A DNA stretch of 64,000 nucleotides from NCBI GenBank assembly GCA_905250075.1, contig CAJNOP010000045.1, positions 1 through 64,000 on the forward strand. Reading direction: 5' to 3'. The position numbers were made by a program, and so were the translations under genes. Source of the stretch: Rotaria sp. Silwood1. Its lineage: Eukaryota > Rotifera > Eurotatoria > Philodinida > Philodinidae. Below, piece by piece: positions 12,852 to 24,433 of this stretch. The notes beneath the pieces were generated by a model, which was not told the origin of the DNA, did no database searches, and saw nothing but the letters and a program-made list of their open reading frames with translations. How positions within the stretch are numbered: position 1 is the first letter of the stretch; the number at the start of each line of letters is the position of its first letter.

Positions 12852-15800
12852 ATGAATCTATCAAAAAGATTCAAAAAAGACAAAAGTAATAATGATAATG
12901 ATGATGATATTATAATAATTGAATCAAGAACAACATCATCATTTATAAATGAATTTTGTCAACATATTGATACTATAACAGGTGAACATTGTAAAGAATA
13001 TTATTCAGTTGTATGTATACATTGTAATCTGTATTTATGTTATATACATGTTGAAATACATCGAATAATATTAATAAATGAACGTGATCAATTAATAAAT
13101 GAATTAAATGAACGTATTGATGAATTAAATAAATTAATAGAAAATCCAGATAAATTAAAACAAATATTGATTGAACAAATAGAAATAAAATATCAAAAGA
13201 AAGTTTCTTTTATTCAACAACTAAGTATGGAAAAATTAATTGATTTAAATAAAATAATTAATGAATTAAAACAATTATTTCTTCCAATACGAATTATTTT
13301 CACACAACATGAATGTGTTAGTTTAATTCAAATTAAAAAAATTCAAGAATGTTTTTTAAAATTTGATGAAAATAAAAAGGTAAAATAAAAGAAAATTTAT
13401 TATTTGTAAAATTTTCATTAAAGCTGGTAATCAGAAAGTTTTTAGATAAGATATTTGTTCACTTTTAATCCGGTAAAAAAGTATTTTTGATGAGATAGAA
13501 CCAGAATTTCATACTCTTTTCAACGATGCACTTCGAAACTTTGTCTCAGTTTTTGTTCAGGTGTAATGAAATTATCTTGGAAAAGCCCAAAATATTATTT
13601 TGGACGAAAACTTTTTGCTGCTATTGGAAACTAAATATTGAAATCTTTATTTATGTATCAGCTCGTAGATGAGAAGTTACCCTATAGAATGCAATATTGT
13701 TCGTGTCTTTCGTGAAGGTGTATCAATTTTAATTTTCTTGGATAAAAACTACAGCTTAGTTCAATAGTATCTGGTGTAAAGAATTGTTCGCTCTACAAAC
13801 GACTGACTCCAACAATTTTTAGCGAGTTTGGTAAAGGACTTCTTGGGTAAACCAAAACATATTGGCTCATCATTAAAAATAATTTTTCAGGTATTTCAAA
13901 AAGCCTCTCACTACTCTTCAACAAAAATAGATCCAAAATTTCCAAGTGCATACATACAAAAGTCTGGTGTTAACTCGTCGGAAATACTTTCTAGTAGGTC
14001 AAAAGTGAATCAATATCTTGTGTAAAAACTCTTCGATTACTTTTTAATTTATTTTATGCTAATAGTTATTAATTAATAATATCATTGATTCAATTCCTAT
14101 GGAACAAAATCAATCGTTTAATCTTTTCTATTTATCAAATCTTGATTCACCTTGTCGACAATATGAATTACCTATACAACGATCATCCTATAATGAAATG
14201 GCAGCAAGTGAAGATTTACTTGTTATAAATGATCGTGAAAATATTCTTTTATTTAATTTAACAAATAGTTTTGATGATACTTTAATACCGGAAATAATTG
14301 AATGGAAAAATAATCTTGATGGAAAAATTCTTGATATACATTATAGTTTTTATTTAAAAATTTTTTTAATTCTAACTGATGAAAAATTATTTTCATTTAA
14401 TCGTTTATCATCATTTAATAGTCTTTATCGTTTTGCATCTCTTCCATGGTCATGTACAACATTATTTACTTCAATTTATATTTTGTATAAATATTCTACA
14501 ATTATTGAACAATGGACATATCAACAGACATCATCATCTATAGAATTGATAAAACAATGGAAATTAAATGAACTTATACCAGAATCTGAACATGATCAAC
14601 ATTTAAGATGTATAAGAACAAATCCTAGTCAAAATCAATTAGCTATTTTAATTGTAAGTTATTCAAGCAAAAAAAAAAGAATGAAATTTTGAATATAAAA
14701 AATTAAAGAATCAATTATTTATTTACAAAATTCTAAAATTCTTATATCTTTTCGAGGAGAAAAAAAAAGCGATTCTACTTCAGAATTAAATGCAATGTCT
14801 CCTAGTCCCAGAATGAAAAGCTATGGTCTAGTATTACAAAAAGCATTGCATCGTTGTCTTTGATATTCAAATAAGCGTTTTTAACAACTAACAAGCAAAC
14901 ATATTCAAGTATCGGATATCTTTCTACTTCACATTATGGTGACGAGTAGTCAGCGGTGAGATTAAGAAGAGTTTGAAAGAATTCGATTCCATGGCCTGCT
15001 ACTGATTAGTTGTGACCGTTTCAATGAAATTTGTGTTGGAAACAATATATTTTTCGAAATACCCTAAAAAAAGACTTTCGACTTGAAATTATGTCCATAG
15101 GTACATTTGATAATCATTTAGATACTACAAAAATTTTCATCGAAAACGAATATGTCTTCCTCAAGATATTCAATATCTAAAAGCTCAGCAGTTTCCCATA
15201 GAATCGAACCTATATGGAAATTTAATGTCTCGAGAAAGGCATGTTCATTTTCGTTGAAATTTCTAGGACTATCTAATGATTATCAAACATATTTATAGAT
15301 GTTATTTCAGTTCTAAGCTCTGTATTTTTGGACTTTTCGAACATGACTTGTCCTTAGTAAAAATTTCATTAGAACTGCCATAAGTCTTCCATGATCGACC
15401 ATGCACACGTACCCTTTTAAACTATCTTTAGTCCTACCAAGACCTAGTCGTAGCCTTGATGTAGAAACGACGAACGATATCTGACAGTTGAATATGTTCT
15501 CTTGTTAGTGTCGCAAAATCAAATTTTTTACTAAAAAACCTACACTTTTAAGTGTTAAAATCCTCTAAATTCTATCACTTTTTTGGAAAAAGATTCTTGA
15601 ACATCTTGTCCTATATTCTGAGCAGATTTCTTTAAATGGTGAGCTGCAAATTGTTTAAGTTCAATACATATCTATAAAATGTAAGAAGTTAAAGTATTTT
15701 TGACAAAATTTGAAAAAAAAATTAATTTTCATATTTCTTTTAGGAAGATGATGAATGCCGTTGGCGAATAGCTTTATTTGATCATAATATGAATTGTTTG

Positions 15801-16067
15801 CATCAAACCAATATGCTAATGAATGCATCAACAATAGATTGGAATCTTATTTTTTCATTTATTTCTAATCAACAATTAATAATTATGGATGCAACAACAG
15901 AACATATTTATTTAATAACAATTGATCAAAATAATTCATCAATCGAATATAAACAATTTTCCAATTCAGATTATCCCGTCAATGCTTGTATGATAACAAA
16001 CAATGGTTATAGTCAGTTAATTCTTAAAATGGTTAAACCAAACATGCTTAAATTTTTTCAAATTTAA
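12852..16067 (+). CDS. B-box-like/coiled-coil/propeller-like protein, 479 aa
   Basis: Three exons in phase (12852-13379, 14066-14653, 15744-16067) give about 479 aa. An acidic, Lys-rich start is followed by a B-box-like zinc site near residues 37-74 (Cys and His in CQH, EHC, CIHC, LCYIHVEIH). A coiled coil follows at about 75-170. The C-terminal 300 residues are beta-rich with repeated hydrophobic-Asp patterns, suggesting a divergent propeller as in B-box/NHL and TRIM-like proteins. No RING is present. The function is unknown; ubiquitin or scaffold roles would be guesses. The ATG directly follows TTGTTTTTCAG, a textbook acceptor, 103 bp after the WDR13 stop. This favours a trans-spliced, operon-like unit, or else a 5' UTR intron. 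Both introns (686 and 1,090 nt) contain foldback repeats. Confidence 0.75.
13446..14022. repeat. decayed foldback element in an intron
   Basis: The left arm from 13446 (ATAAGATATTTGTTCACTTT) reappears inverted at the right end near 13968-14022, with a second conserved block further in (ATGCACTTcGAAAcTTT). Arms are roughly 120 bp and diverged. It fills most of intron 1 of the B-box gene. A MITE remnant is likely; no target duplication is discernible. Confidence 0.55.
15104..15290. repeat. foldback repeat in intron 2 of the B-box gene
   Basis: Two arms of about 70 nt (15104-15174 and 15221-15290) are imperfect inverted copies around a 46-nt loop. They could fold into a long hairpin in the pre-mRNA. 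The arms resemble those of the foldback at 60907-61097 (shared blocks AAAATTTc-CGAAAA-GAAT and AtATTcAAT), so both probably belong to one family. Confidence 0.7.
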
Positions 16068-16490
16068 CAGAAAAAAAAAGAAATTTTCTATTTTTGTTTT
16101 TGGATTTTTTTTTGTGCAAGGGTTATTTTGTTTCAAATATTTATTTCCTTTGTCAAATTTGTAGATATTTTTAATAGTCATATATTATGAAACAAAACAA
16201 AATGATTATTATATCTTTCTACTTAAACCAAACCCATCGAAGTAGATGAGAACGGATCAACAAAAATAATAAATCTCGTTATAAATCAAGTTATTTAACT
16301 TGAAGAAAAAAAAAATTGAAATCAATTGTCAACAAGAATAGGTATTTTAATATGAACTTTATTTTGGATTATATATAATTATTGTACAAACGAAATGATT
16401 GATTTTAATCGTAAGCAATTAGACTATTTTAACAAAACAATAAAAACAAGAATCTTTTTAAAGGAATCAATTTATGAATATATATATATA
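16068..16490. other. 3' UTR and spacer of the B-box gene
   Basis: Poly-T/A-rich sequence downstream of the stop at 16067. The first 140 bases are present again, diverged, at about 18030-18175. Confidence 0.55.
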
Positions 16491-16997
16491 TGTTGGCATC
16501 CAATGTCGGATTCAGTCCAATCTCGAATTGGCCTAGGCGAATCACGGATGCTTACATTGGACTAGTCCAATATCGGATTGATACAATTCGGTTCACTGAA
16601 ATATCAATTACTCTTGAGATAGATGTTCGATTCGAATTACTTTTTGAAATTATGTTCACACAATGCCAATTTGTTTGTCACTATCGTTGTTGGAAAGATT
16701 TAAGTAAAAGTTTGGGAGTTATGAATAAATTTCTATAGAACAACAACTTTTATGAAAAGTTGTTATAAAGTTCTTCAGTCTAAATTTGGCTTCTCTCTGA
16801 ATACCTGCAACACTTAAAACGGCACCGTGCGAACACACTTAAAAAAAATAATTCGAATCCAACGTCTATCTCAAGAGTAATTGATATTTTAGTGAACCGA
16901 ATTGCATCAATCCGATATTGGACTAGTCCAATGTAAGCATCCGTGATTCGCCTAGGCCAATCCGAGATTGGACTGAATCCGACATTGGACGCCAACA
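16491..16997. mobile_element. palindromic MITE with about 165-bp TIRs
   Basis: A 507-bp element begins TGTTGGCATCCAATGTCGG and ends with its inverse (CCGACATTGGACGCCAACA). The inverted repeats extend about 165 bp at over 90% identity by eye. The flanks are TATATATA on both sides, so the target was TA-rich. Within each arm the words CCAAT(G/A/C)TCGGATT and CCTAGGCG recur, a subterminal repeat pattern that transposases often bind. Open frames on the two strands here are mirror images of the arms and are not genes. Confidence 0.88.
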
Positions 16998-17881
16998 TAT
17001 ATATTAGATTTTAATAAAACTATGAGATGTAATGTATTTATTATCTAATTTGATCAGCATATCTAATTACATTTCTATTGAGAGAATCAAATAGAATTTA
17101 ATTATGAAAGTGTTTTTTCTTTTTGTAAACAAGTATATTTGATCTCGAGAGTGTTCTGTCCAAAAAAAAACGCTCAATCTTCGCTAGAAAATATCCTCAA
17201 CTCTAGCAAAGATCTTTGAACCTCGAGACACTCGTATTTGAGTTTTTAGTAAATCGAAAACAGAATTGAAGAGTTCAATCATTGAAACAGTAAAATTTAT
17301 CGATTGAATTCAAATCAACAGATAGAATTAATATTAAGAATAAGTGGTGATTCATTCATATATAAAGCCTGAATAGATCAAAAATAACAGGATAATTCAT
17401 ATCTTGAACTGAGATATGAGATAAGTAGATAAGAAAATAAATAATATTAAATTAAATAAACAATAATTAAAAATCTTTAGTGAAGACGATTCTGTCAATT
17501 ACTGAAGAAAATGATAAATTTTTGATGAGTTTGAATTTTTACATCAATAATATGATGAGAAAACTCAAATTCTTCTATAAACTAATAGTGTCATCATGAA
17601 AAAAAATGATTTCCATTCATCTATCAGATTTTGAATTATATAAGTCTATGAAAGTGTGATGTTATAAAACTAATGTACATTGAAATATATGCTTGTAGTG
17701 TTCATTTGATCAGTAACTAGCGCCATCATTAAGGAATTGATTCCTGGAAAATGGCCGTTTAGAACACACGATTCGTTACTAGTTACCTGTCTAACTGATG
17801 CGTTGAAAAAACAATGTATCACCTTTTCATTTTTGAGCTTTCTTATTAGAAATTATAACTACAACGAAGGAAAATAATATT
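16998..17881. other. gene-free spacer
   Basis: A+T-rich sequence with no recognisable gene. A weak inverted similarity (TTTGATCTCGAGAGTG and CCTCGAGACACTCGTATTTG) flanks 17140-17240. Confidence 0.5.
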
Positions 17882-18175
17882 TTTAATAATAATTGATTAC
17901 ACTATTTCATCAATTGAATATAAACATTTTTCAAATACTGATTATTCAAAATAACATTGTACGATAACATATGATTATTATAGACAATAAATCTTTACAA
18001 TAGTTACATTAAATAGGCTGAATTTTATTTTTTTCAATATACAACAAATTTTCTATTTTTTATTTCATATTTGTTAAATGATTGTTTTTCTTTTTCTAAA
18101 GTTTAATTGTTTTGTACAATTTTAGAGATTTATTTTTAATAATCATGTATTATGAAACACAACACGGTGATGAAG
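17882..18175 (+). repeat. diverged duplicate of the B-box gene 3' end
   Basis: This segment aligns base for base with 15910-16205: the last roughly 50 codons plus 3' UTR of the B-box/propeller gene. Shared blocks include TTTAATAAtAATTGATtA, CATCAAT-GAATATAAACA, TTTTCTATTTTT and TATTATGAAACA-AACA. The coding part of the copy is dead (frameshifts and lost codons). The two copies lie about 1.97 kb apart in direct orientation. The start codon of the next gene (18145) lies in the copied 3' UTR, where the parent has ATA instead of ATG. Confidence 0.8.
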
Positions 18176-18865
18176 AATTAAAATTATTATTTTGTTCTGA
18201 TCAAACTAAACTTGATGAAGAAAATGAACTATTAGATGATGATCTAGAATTAAAAATTAAAAAAACTCGAAAACGTCGTCGAAACGAAGCAACTATACTT
18301 GAACAAGGAAATGAAATTGATCAATTAAGTAATATTCGTCCAAAACGAGCAGCAGGTACTACTACACAAAAAAAAAAATTTTTTTTTTTTTCAATTTTAA
18401 AAATCAACTTTAAAATTTATACATATAGCAATTCGTGTAAATAAAATGAATAATAATCAACGAAAGATTAATGAATTTATTGCCAAAAAAGGACAATCAC
18501 CTAAAAAGAATATTAGATCGATTAAAACTGATTCAATTCTTCCATCATTACCAATAAATGATAGTGAACATTGTCCAATATGTGATCGACTTATACCAAA
18601 TGATATACTTGAAATTCATACAAATGCTTGTTTAATACATCATAGTGATGCAAGTAAAGAATTAATTGAAAAAAGTAAACAACGTGCTAAAACTGAAGCT
18701 AAAATCAAAGAAATTTTATTTCAACGAACAACACATAAAAGTACAGCTACTCATCTAACAAGAACTAATAGTGAAACGACAACTTGTCCAACATGTGGTA
18801 TGCAAATGACAGTCTTTCGTCTCGAAAATCAACATAAGAATGAGTGTTCAAATCGTTTTACTTGA
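18145..18865 (+). CDS. two C2HC zinc fingers plus PIP-box-like motif, 215 aa
   Basis: Two exons, 18145-18355 and 18429-18865, join in phase to give about 215 aa. An acidic N-terminus leads to a basic KTRKRRR nuclear-localisation-like cluster (about 40-46). Next comes QRKINEFI (81-88), which resembles a PCNA-interacting PIP box (Q-x-x-I-x-x-F), though its last position is Ile rather than aromatic. Two fingers follow, C-x2-C-x11-H-x3-C at 119-138 and C-x2-C-x12-H-x3-C at 190-210; the first looks like a RAD18-type UBZ4 ubiquitin binder. That combination suggests a DNA-damage or replication adaptor acting on ubiquitinated PCNA, but this is inference from motifs only. TTTTAG about 20 bases before the ATG may be a splice or trans-splice acceptor. 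Confidence 0.7.
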
Positions 18866-20017
18866 TTTTTATTTTGTGATATTTTTTTTCCATTTTATTT
18901 TTTATGTTGGATCTGTTATATGAACATGATTTTTCTAGATTATTTCTGAAAACAATATTCATAATTGTTTGTTTTTCTTATTATTAATCGATAAACTGTT
19001 TTTTTTCTTCTTGTATTCATAACATATTCTATTGTTTGTTTTATATCATTGATAAGAACTGAGAAATATATAATTATTTTGATTAAAACATAAGAAAACT
19101 TCACATGTTCAACGATGTGTAAATAATGATGTTCATTAAAAATGATCCAGGTGGAATAGAACGACTCGTAGTAGGTCGAAAATCCCTGGAAAACAGTGAT
19201 AAAAGGTATTTGTCACGATGATCGTTTACATTTCAATGGAAACAATCATTGTTTTTAATTACTGGTTTCACCTCATTTTCATATAAAATCAAAAAAAATA
19301 TTTCATAAACATCATGAGATATTTCTTCATGATGTTTAGTAGATAAATCTTAATGATCTTATCTACCATTTCTAGTTGGATCAATATCTGATGTTTCACG
19401 GAAGTGTTTTGCTGAGATGACATGATGCTTTACTCCTTTTATTTCTTTGTTAACATCAAGATCAGATTAAATGTTTTGAACCCGATGTAAATATCAATAA
19501 ATAGATTTTGTTGAGATTTATTCGATAATATGATATGTACTGTATATAAAACATTTCTACATGAGATTGACCAAAAATTCTATCAATATTTAATAACTAG
19601 ATGATATTTGAGAGGATCTCGAATCCAAAATGCGGTGTGAAGCACGAATCTCGATATTTTGTAAAAAAGATATCTGGTCAAAAAAACAAAAAAAAAAGAT
19701 TGTCGAATTAATGTCGAATGGGGTCTCTGATCAATTTGTTTAGGTTCTATCGAGCTGAGATGTTTTTATCGATCGTTGTCAATCGAAAATATTATGTTTT
19801 CATCGATCAGCTAGCTGATCAAAGTTAAGACCTTATTGAAAAGTAGTCATGATGAAATTCATCTCTACAAAAACTCTATAAACGTGTATCGACATATTTC
19901 TAAAGAACATAAAAAAATTAAGAATTTTCAGAGTAATAGACCTGCCAGAATCTGATTCGTTCTACGATTCATGCCACAGACGAAATAATCGACATGAATT
20001 ATCGAATCATGAGGCCA
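18866..20017. other. gene-free interval
   Basis: Downstream of the zinc-finger gene; poly-T rich 3' flank, then ordinary A+T-rich sequence. No gene or repeat recognised. Confidence 0.5.
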
Positions 20018-20257
20018 TGACGCATTGGAATTATAAAGTAATTCAAAAAGCATCATTTACACGATCTACCAGGGTCTCCAGGGTTTATCAGGGTTTCGTG
20101 GCATCCACACAGAGAGAGAGATGTGGTGTGCGTCGTTTCGCCGCCAATTAACCCAAACTATAGTTGGCCCTTGAGATCCTGGTAGACCCTGCTTTAACAG
20201 TTTTGAATTATTTTGTAATTAATGCTTTTTGAATTACTTTGTAATTCATTTGCGTCA
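20018..20257. mobile_element. 240-bp MITE-like element with TGACGCA ends
   Basis: Inverted repeats of about 36 bp, TGACGCATTGGAATTATAAA... at 20018 and its inverse ending ...AATTCATTTGCGTCA at 20257, with further inverted similarity inside (TCTACCAGGGTCTCCAGGG versus GATCCTGGTAGACCCTG). No coding capacity and no certain target duplication. A short GA run sits in the middle. Confidence 0.7.
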
Positions 20258-20938
20258 TCCAGTGATAATCATCTTTACTGAAGGAATTCATTATCGTAGT
20301 TACGGCGCTATGCAACGATTCAGAGTTATTTTCATCGATCAGATTACGTTGAAGCAAGTTGAATAGCCCAAAATCAGACGGTGCCAACTACGGAAAATTA
20401 GGTATTTTTATATGATGGATTGAAATAAGACCAATAGTCTTAAAAAATATACAAAACAATAGTTTTAGAACAAAGCGACTTCATCAAACGCAAGAAGGAA
20501 AAAAACGAAAACTTTGTACTTCATCGTACTTCAAGGATGTAAGTGAAGTACAATGAAATATTTGGACTCTATTATCGAAAACATTCGTATAGAATCAACT
20601 CAAACTAATATATTCATGACACGCGTTGATAGTAGGCGTGCAAAAGCTAAGAAGATCTCGGAAATAGTTTTGACACATTCTTCAAGTGCACTGAAGTACT
20701 GGTTAAGGTACAGAATTTTGTTTCTTCTTTCTTGGTCGAACCACAGTTGTTATACTCTCTCCTTTTATTGTTCGAACAACATTTGATTCCTTTCGGCTAA
20801 TTAATTTTTAATTGATCTTTCCTTTTTTTGTCTTCGCGTAACTACTTGACTATTCTCTCTATCCAAAAATAATATTCAAATAAGAACTTGTTTGTTTTTG
20901 TTTTATAGATTCTTTAGTCAACAAGAAAGTGACATATA
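20258..20938. other. gene-free interval
   Basis: No supported gene. The frame at 20553-20786 lacks features and merges into pyrimidine-rich sequence. Confidence 0.5.
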
Positions 20939-21696
20939 TCGGGTATCCCAAAAGTTATGATAACTTAACAAATGCATATTTCTTTACTGATCAAGCTTTG
21001 TCCAACAATTTTTTTTCATCTGAGAGAGGAGAATAGTAAGTTTTTTTCCTAAAGACGATGTTCATAAATGTCTTTTAAAGGCTATCACTTCTGGCTGCAA
21101 TACAAAAGTTCGTATTTTTTCAATGTCAGAAAATAATATTCAACTCTTTCATCTATTTATTTGAATTTCTATGGTTATTATAAATTTTAAATCATGAACA
21201 TCTCTCACCATTCCTTTATTAGCATTTGTTTTCGTATGTTCTAACGAAAAAAATACAACGACGTCAATTCCAATGATACTAAGAATGATAAGATCGTCCG
21301 ATATCCTTACTTCACTGATTATCGAGTTTTTTTTGCTATGTTAGGAACATCTGCTTTGGAGAAATGTTCTAGTGAGCTGATCTTTTAAAGAAGTGTGAAA
21401 CAAAATGCTAATAAAGAAATGGTAAGATATGTTAATGATTTAAAATTAATAATAACCATAAAAACTGAGATAAATACATGAAAAAGTTGAATATTATTCT
21501 CTGACATTGAAAACATGCGAATTTTTTGTATTGCAGCCAGAAGTGATAGCCTGTAGAGGGTATTTATGAACTTCGTCTTTAGAAAAAAAACTGACTACAC
21601 TTCTCTCTCAGATGAAAAAAAAATTGTTGGACAAAGCTTGATCAGTAAAGAAATTATATGCATTTATTAAGTGATCATGACTTTGGGGGCACCTGG
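20939..21696. mobile_element. mariner-type MITE, 758 bp
   Basis: Flanked by TA (20937-20938 and 21697-21698). Terminal inverted repeats read TCGGGTATCCCAAAAGTTATGAT on the left and CCAGGTGCCCCCAAAGTCATGAT on the right. They extend about 230 bp, including the block TTTACTGATCAAGCTTTGTC in both arms. The outer sequences have diverged more than the inner ones. No transposase is encoded. The CAAAAGT-type ends relate it loosely to the elements at 1494 and 63358. Confidence 0.85.
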
Positions 21697-21803
21697 TATA
21701 GTTAATAGAATATGTTAAAAACAAATGAATCATTGTATATAACAATATTTGATTAAATAGTTAACTTAAGATGCGAAATTGTACCGAATTGAAAGATAAC
21801 TTG

Positions 21804-21906
21804 TTACCAGTATGTCACAGAATCTTTATTGAGAAGGATTGTATGGTCCAGCGCTAAGAGTCCATAAAGTACTGAAGTATCTAAAGATTCCTGTGACATG
21901 TTGGTA
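21804..21906. repeat. 25-bp inverted repeat (hairpin)
   Basis: TTACCAGTATGTCACAG-AATCTTTA at 21804-21828 is matched inversely at 21882-21906 with three differences, separated by 53 nt. Origin unknown; it may be a small foldback remnant. Confidence 0.55.
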
Positions 21907-22821
21907 GCAGTATATCCTGAGTTCAGAGGAATCTTCTTTTATCCTATATAGAGTCTCCGATGCTCATAATAATGTTTTTGTCTTATGAGTTCAAATAGAT
22001 TAATTTCAATTTTTTTACCAAATTTTCCTTTTTTTTATTACAGAGATTAAAATTTTAGCATGAATATTTGTATTTAACAATTAAATATGTGATTTATTTT
22101 CAGAATATAACTATTGAAAAAAAAACTTCATGCCATTCTAAGAATTTTTCGAAGTGTTGGCGAAATATTGATATCATATGATTTCCATTTAATGAAGAAA
22201 AGTCAGTGTATTTCTAAAATGTCTTTTTCGCAATTGTGAATCTAAATCATCAAATTGACTAAAAGAAATTTTGTTTATAATTTTTATTAAACAATAAATA
22301 ATTAAGTCACTTGAAAATATTTCACCCATTCGTGGTGATTCGATTTTCCGAGAAAATAGCTTCAACATATTAATGTTCATCTGTATCCACCCTCGATAAA
22401 CGCGCTCATTGATCGTTTGAGTATGTGCAGCCATGCGTTTTTCCTTTTGTTGTTTGTATCATCGCATGGTAGGTCTTTTATCACGTCGAACTGAATAGTT
22501 ATTCAAGTCTGTCTTTTTCTGTGTTACATATATATTGTAGCGTAGGAACGAAATAAAGAAGCGAAATTTCAAATTTTTTTCTTTTACATTCTTTTCGTAG
22601 TATTATCTTTCACTCTTTCTTTTCATTTGTATGAAAAACACCGAAATTTTACGGTAATATATATATACAGATAGAGAATTCTAGAAAATTTACATTTGTT
22701 GAAAATATCCATAATTTGTAACCAGGATAATTCCAATTCGCTCATATATATATTATTGTGTCCTAACCACGATTATACTAATAATGAACTGAACTGACGC
22801 TTATCAAAATTTACAATTTAC
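21907..22821. other. gene-free interval before the piggyBac relic
   Basis: A+T-rich, with a TATATATA cluster near 22650-22760. No gene recognised. I did not find convincing piggyBac terminal repeats or a TTAA pair here. Confidence 0.45.
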
Positions 22822-24433
22822 ATGTTGTTTGAAGAAACACATACAGAAGAAAGTGATAACTCACTGAGTGATGTGAACAGTTTGGACAATAACTTTTCCA
22901 AAATGCAATTTAAATCTTCTAGCTTCGAAAAAGAAGTTACTGATTATGATGATGTGGATTTACAAGCCTGAGATGGAATAGAATCAGAACCGGATGTTGA
23001 ATTCCTGGAAGATCATGGAATCGTCGAAGAAGTACCGACAACTTTGGAGGATAATACGATCAATCCTATTGATTGCTATGGACATTTCATTACTGTCAGA
23101 ATTATTAGCCTCATGGTTCGTGAAACTAATCGATATGCAGAACAACACTTACAAACACAGAAGCTTAGCAAATGATCAAAAACTCTTCAACAGAAACCAA
23201 CTACTAATGAAGAAATGCTTAAATTTTTTGGGGATTATTATTCAGATGGGATTGGTACAAATGTCGCAAGTGAATTACTATTGGAGTAAAAGCTGGTTGT
23301 ATGGATCCGAAATCATTCAAAATACAATGTCGAGAGATAAATTTGAATTACACGTCAAGTTTTCGAATTTTTCGAACAACGAAGAAGTGCATGCAGACCA
23401 AAACAAATTGCTCAAATTGAAACCACTTTTGGTTTTCTTGAAAGCCAGATTTAAGTCGATTTACATTCCTAGTTCAATTATTACTATTGACGAAATAATG
23501 GTACCATGGAAAGGGAGACTTCTGTTCAAATAATACATTCCGAGTAAATCGCATAAATATGGCGTCAAGACATACAAGGTAGCCGGTACGAATGGGTACA
23601 CTTGAAACTTTATACTGGTAAGCAAGATCCAATGGCTGGTCTTGGGCACGCTCAAACTGTCGTAATGGATTTGATAGATGGTCTTTTAGAATGCTATCGA
23701 ACTGTAGTAGCTGACAACTACTTTATGAACATCTCTCTTGCAAAAAATTTATTGCAGAATGATATGTATCTCATTGGAACTTTGAGAAGTAACCGTGCTG
23801 GATTAGACCATGAAGTAGTTCAAAGAAAGTTCAAGCGTGGTGAAGTTTCCGGGCTCCAGAGAAAAATCGGCATAAAGTTGATCAAATGGAAAGATAAAAA
23901 GAGATGTTTTGATGATATCCACAAAGCCATCACATTCAGCAATTATGGTGGACACTGGAAAAACCAATTTTCAAGATGAGCGTATCATGAAACCACAAGT
24001 TGTACTCGATTACAATGAAGGGAAACAAGGTATAGATTTATCTTATCAGCTATTAACATACTATGCGTGCCTCAGACGGTCTGTAAACTGGTATCAATAG
24101 GTGGCATTTGAATTAATATTTGAAAGGACAATAGTTAATGCCTATTTGATTTACAAGGAGAATTATGATGCAAGCTGTATGACCATGTTACAGTTTTCAT
24201 GAAAGTCTTGTACGATCTTTACTACTTGATACACCATTCGAGAAGCTGAAACCTGGTCCAGAGCAACAATCAACAAGTAATTTGGAGCGTAAACTCGCTG
24301 ATCACAAGCTAGAAGAAATGAAAGAATCTGCATGCAATGTCTGAAGATGAAGTGCTTGTGGCTATGAGAAGATCAGGCAATAACAATCAGGAGAGGCAAG
24401 TGCGGCGACAGCAAAGAAAAGCATTTCTTTAAA
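22822..24433 (+). pseudogene. piggyBac-type transposase, inactivated
   Basis: Homology to piggyBac (DDD) transposases runs through shifting frames from an ATG at 22822 with an acidic N-terminus. Recognisable blocks are VRETNRYAEQHLQ, NEEMLKFFGIIIQMGL (split), SSIITIDEIMVPWKGR (first catalytic Asp), VVADNYFMN (second Asp) and DYNEGKQGID (third Asp). The C-terminus retains LDTPFEKLKPGPEQ-like sequence but no clear cysteine-rich finger. Stops interrupt it near 22972 (TGA), 23172 (TGA), 23531 (TAA) and 23602 (TGA), and at least two frameshifts occur. It is a fossil domesticated by nothing I can see; autonomous activity is excluded by the breaks. Confidence 0.88.

Noticed and set aside
16490..16998. 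Two similar short open frames on opposite strands
   Set aside because: They are the same sequence read from the two inverted arms of a MITE.
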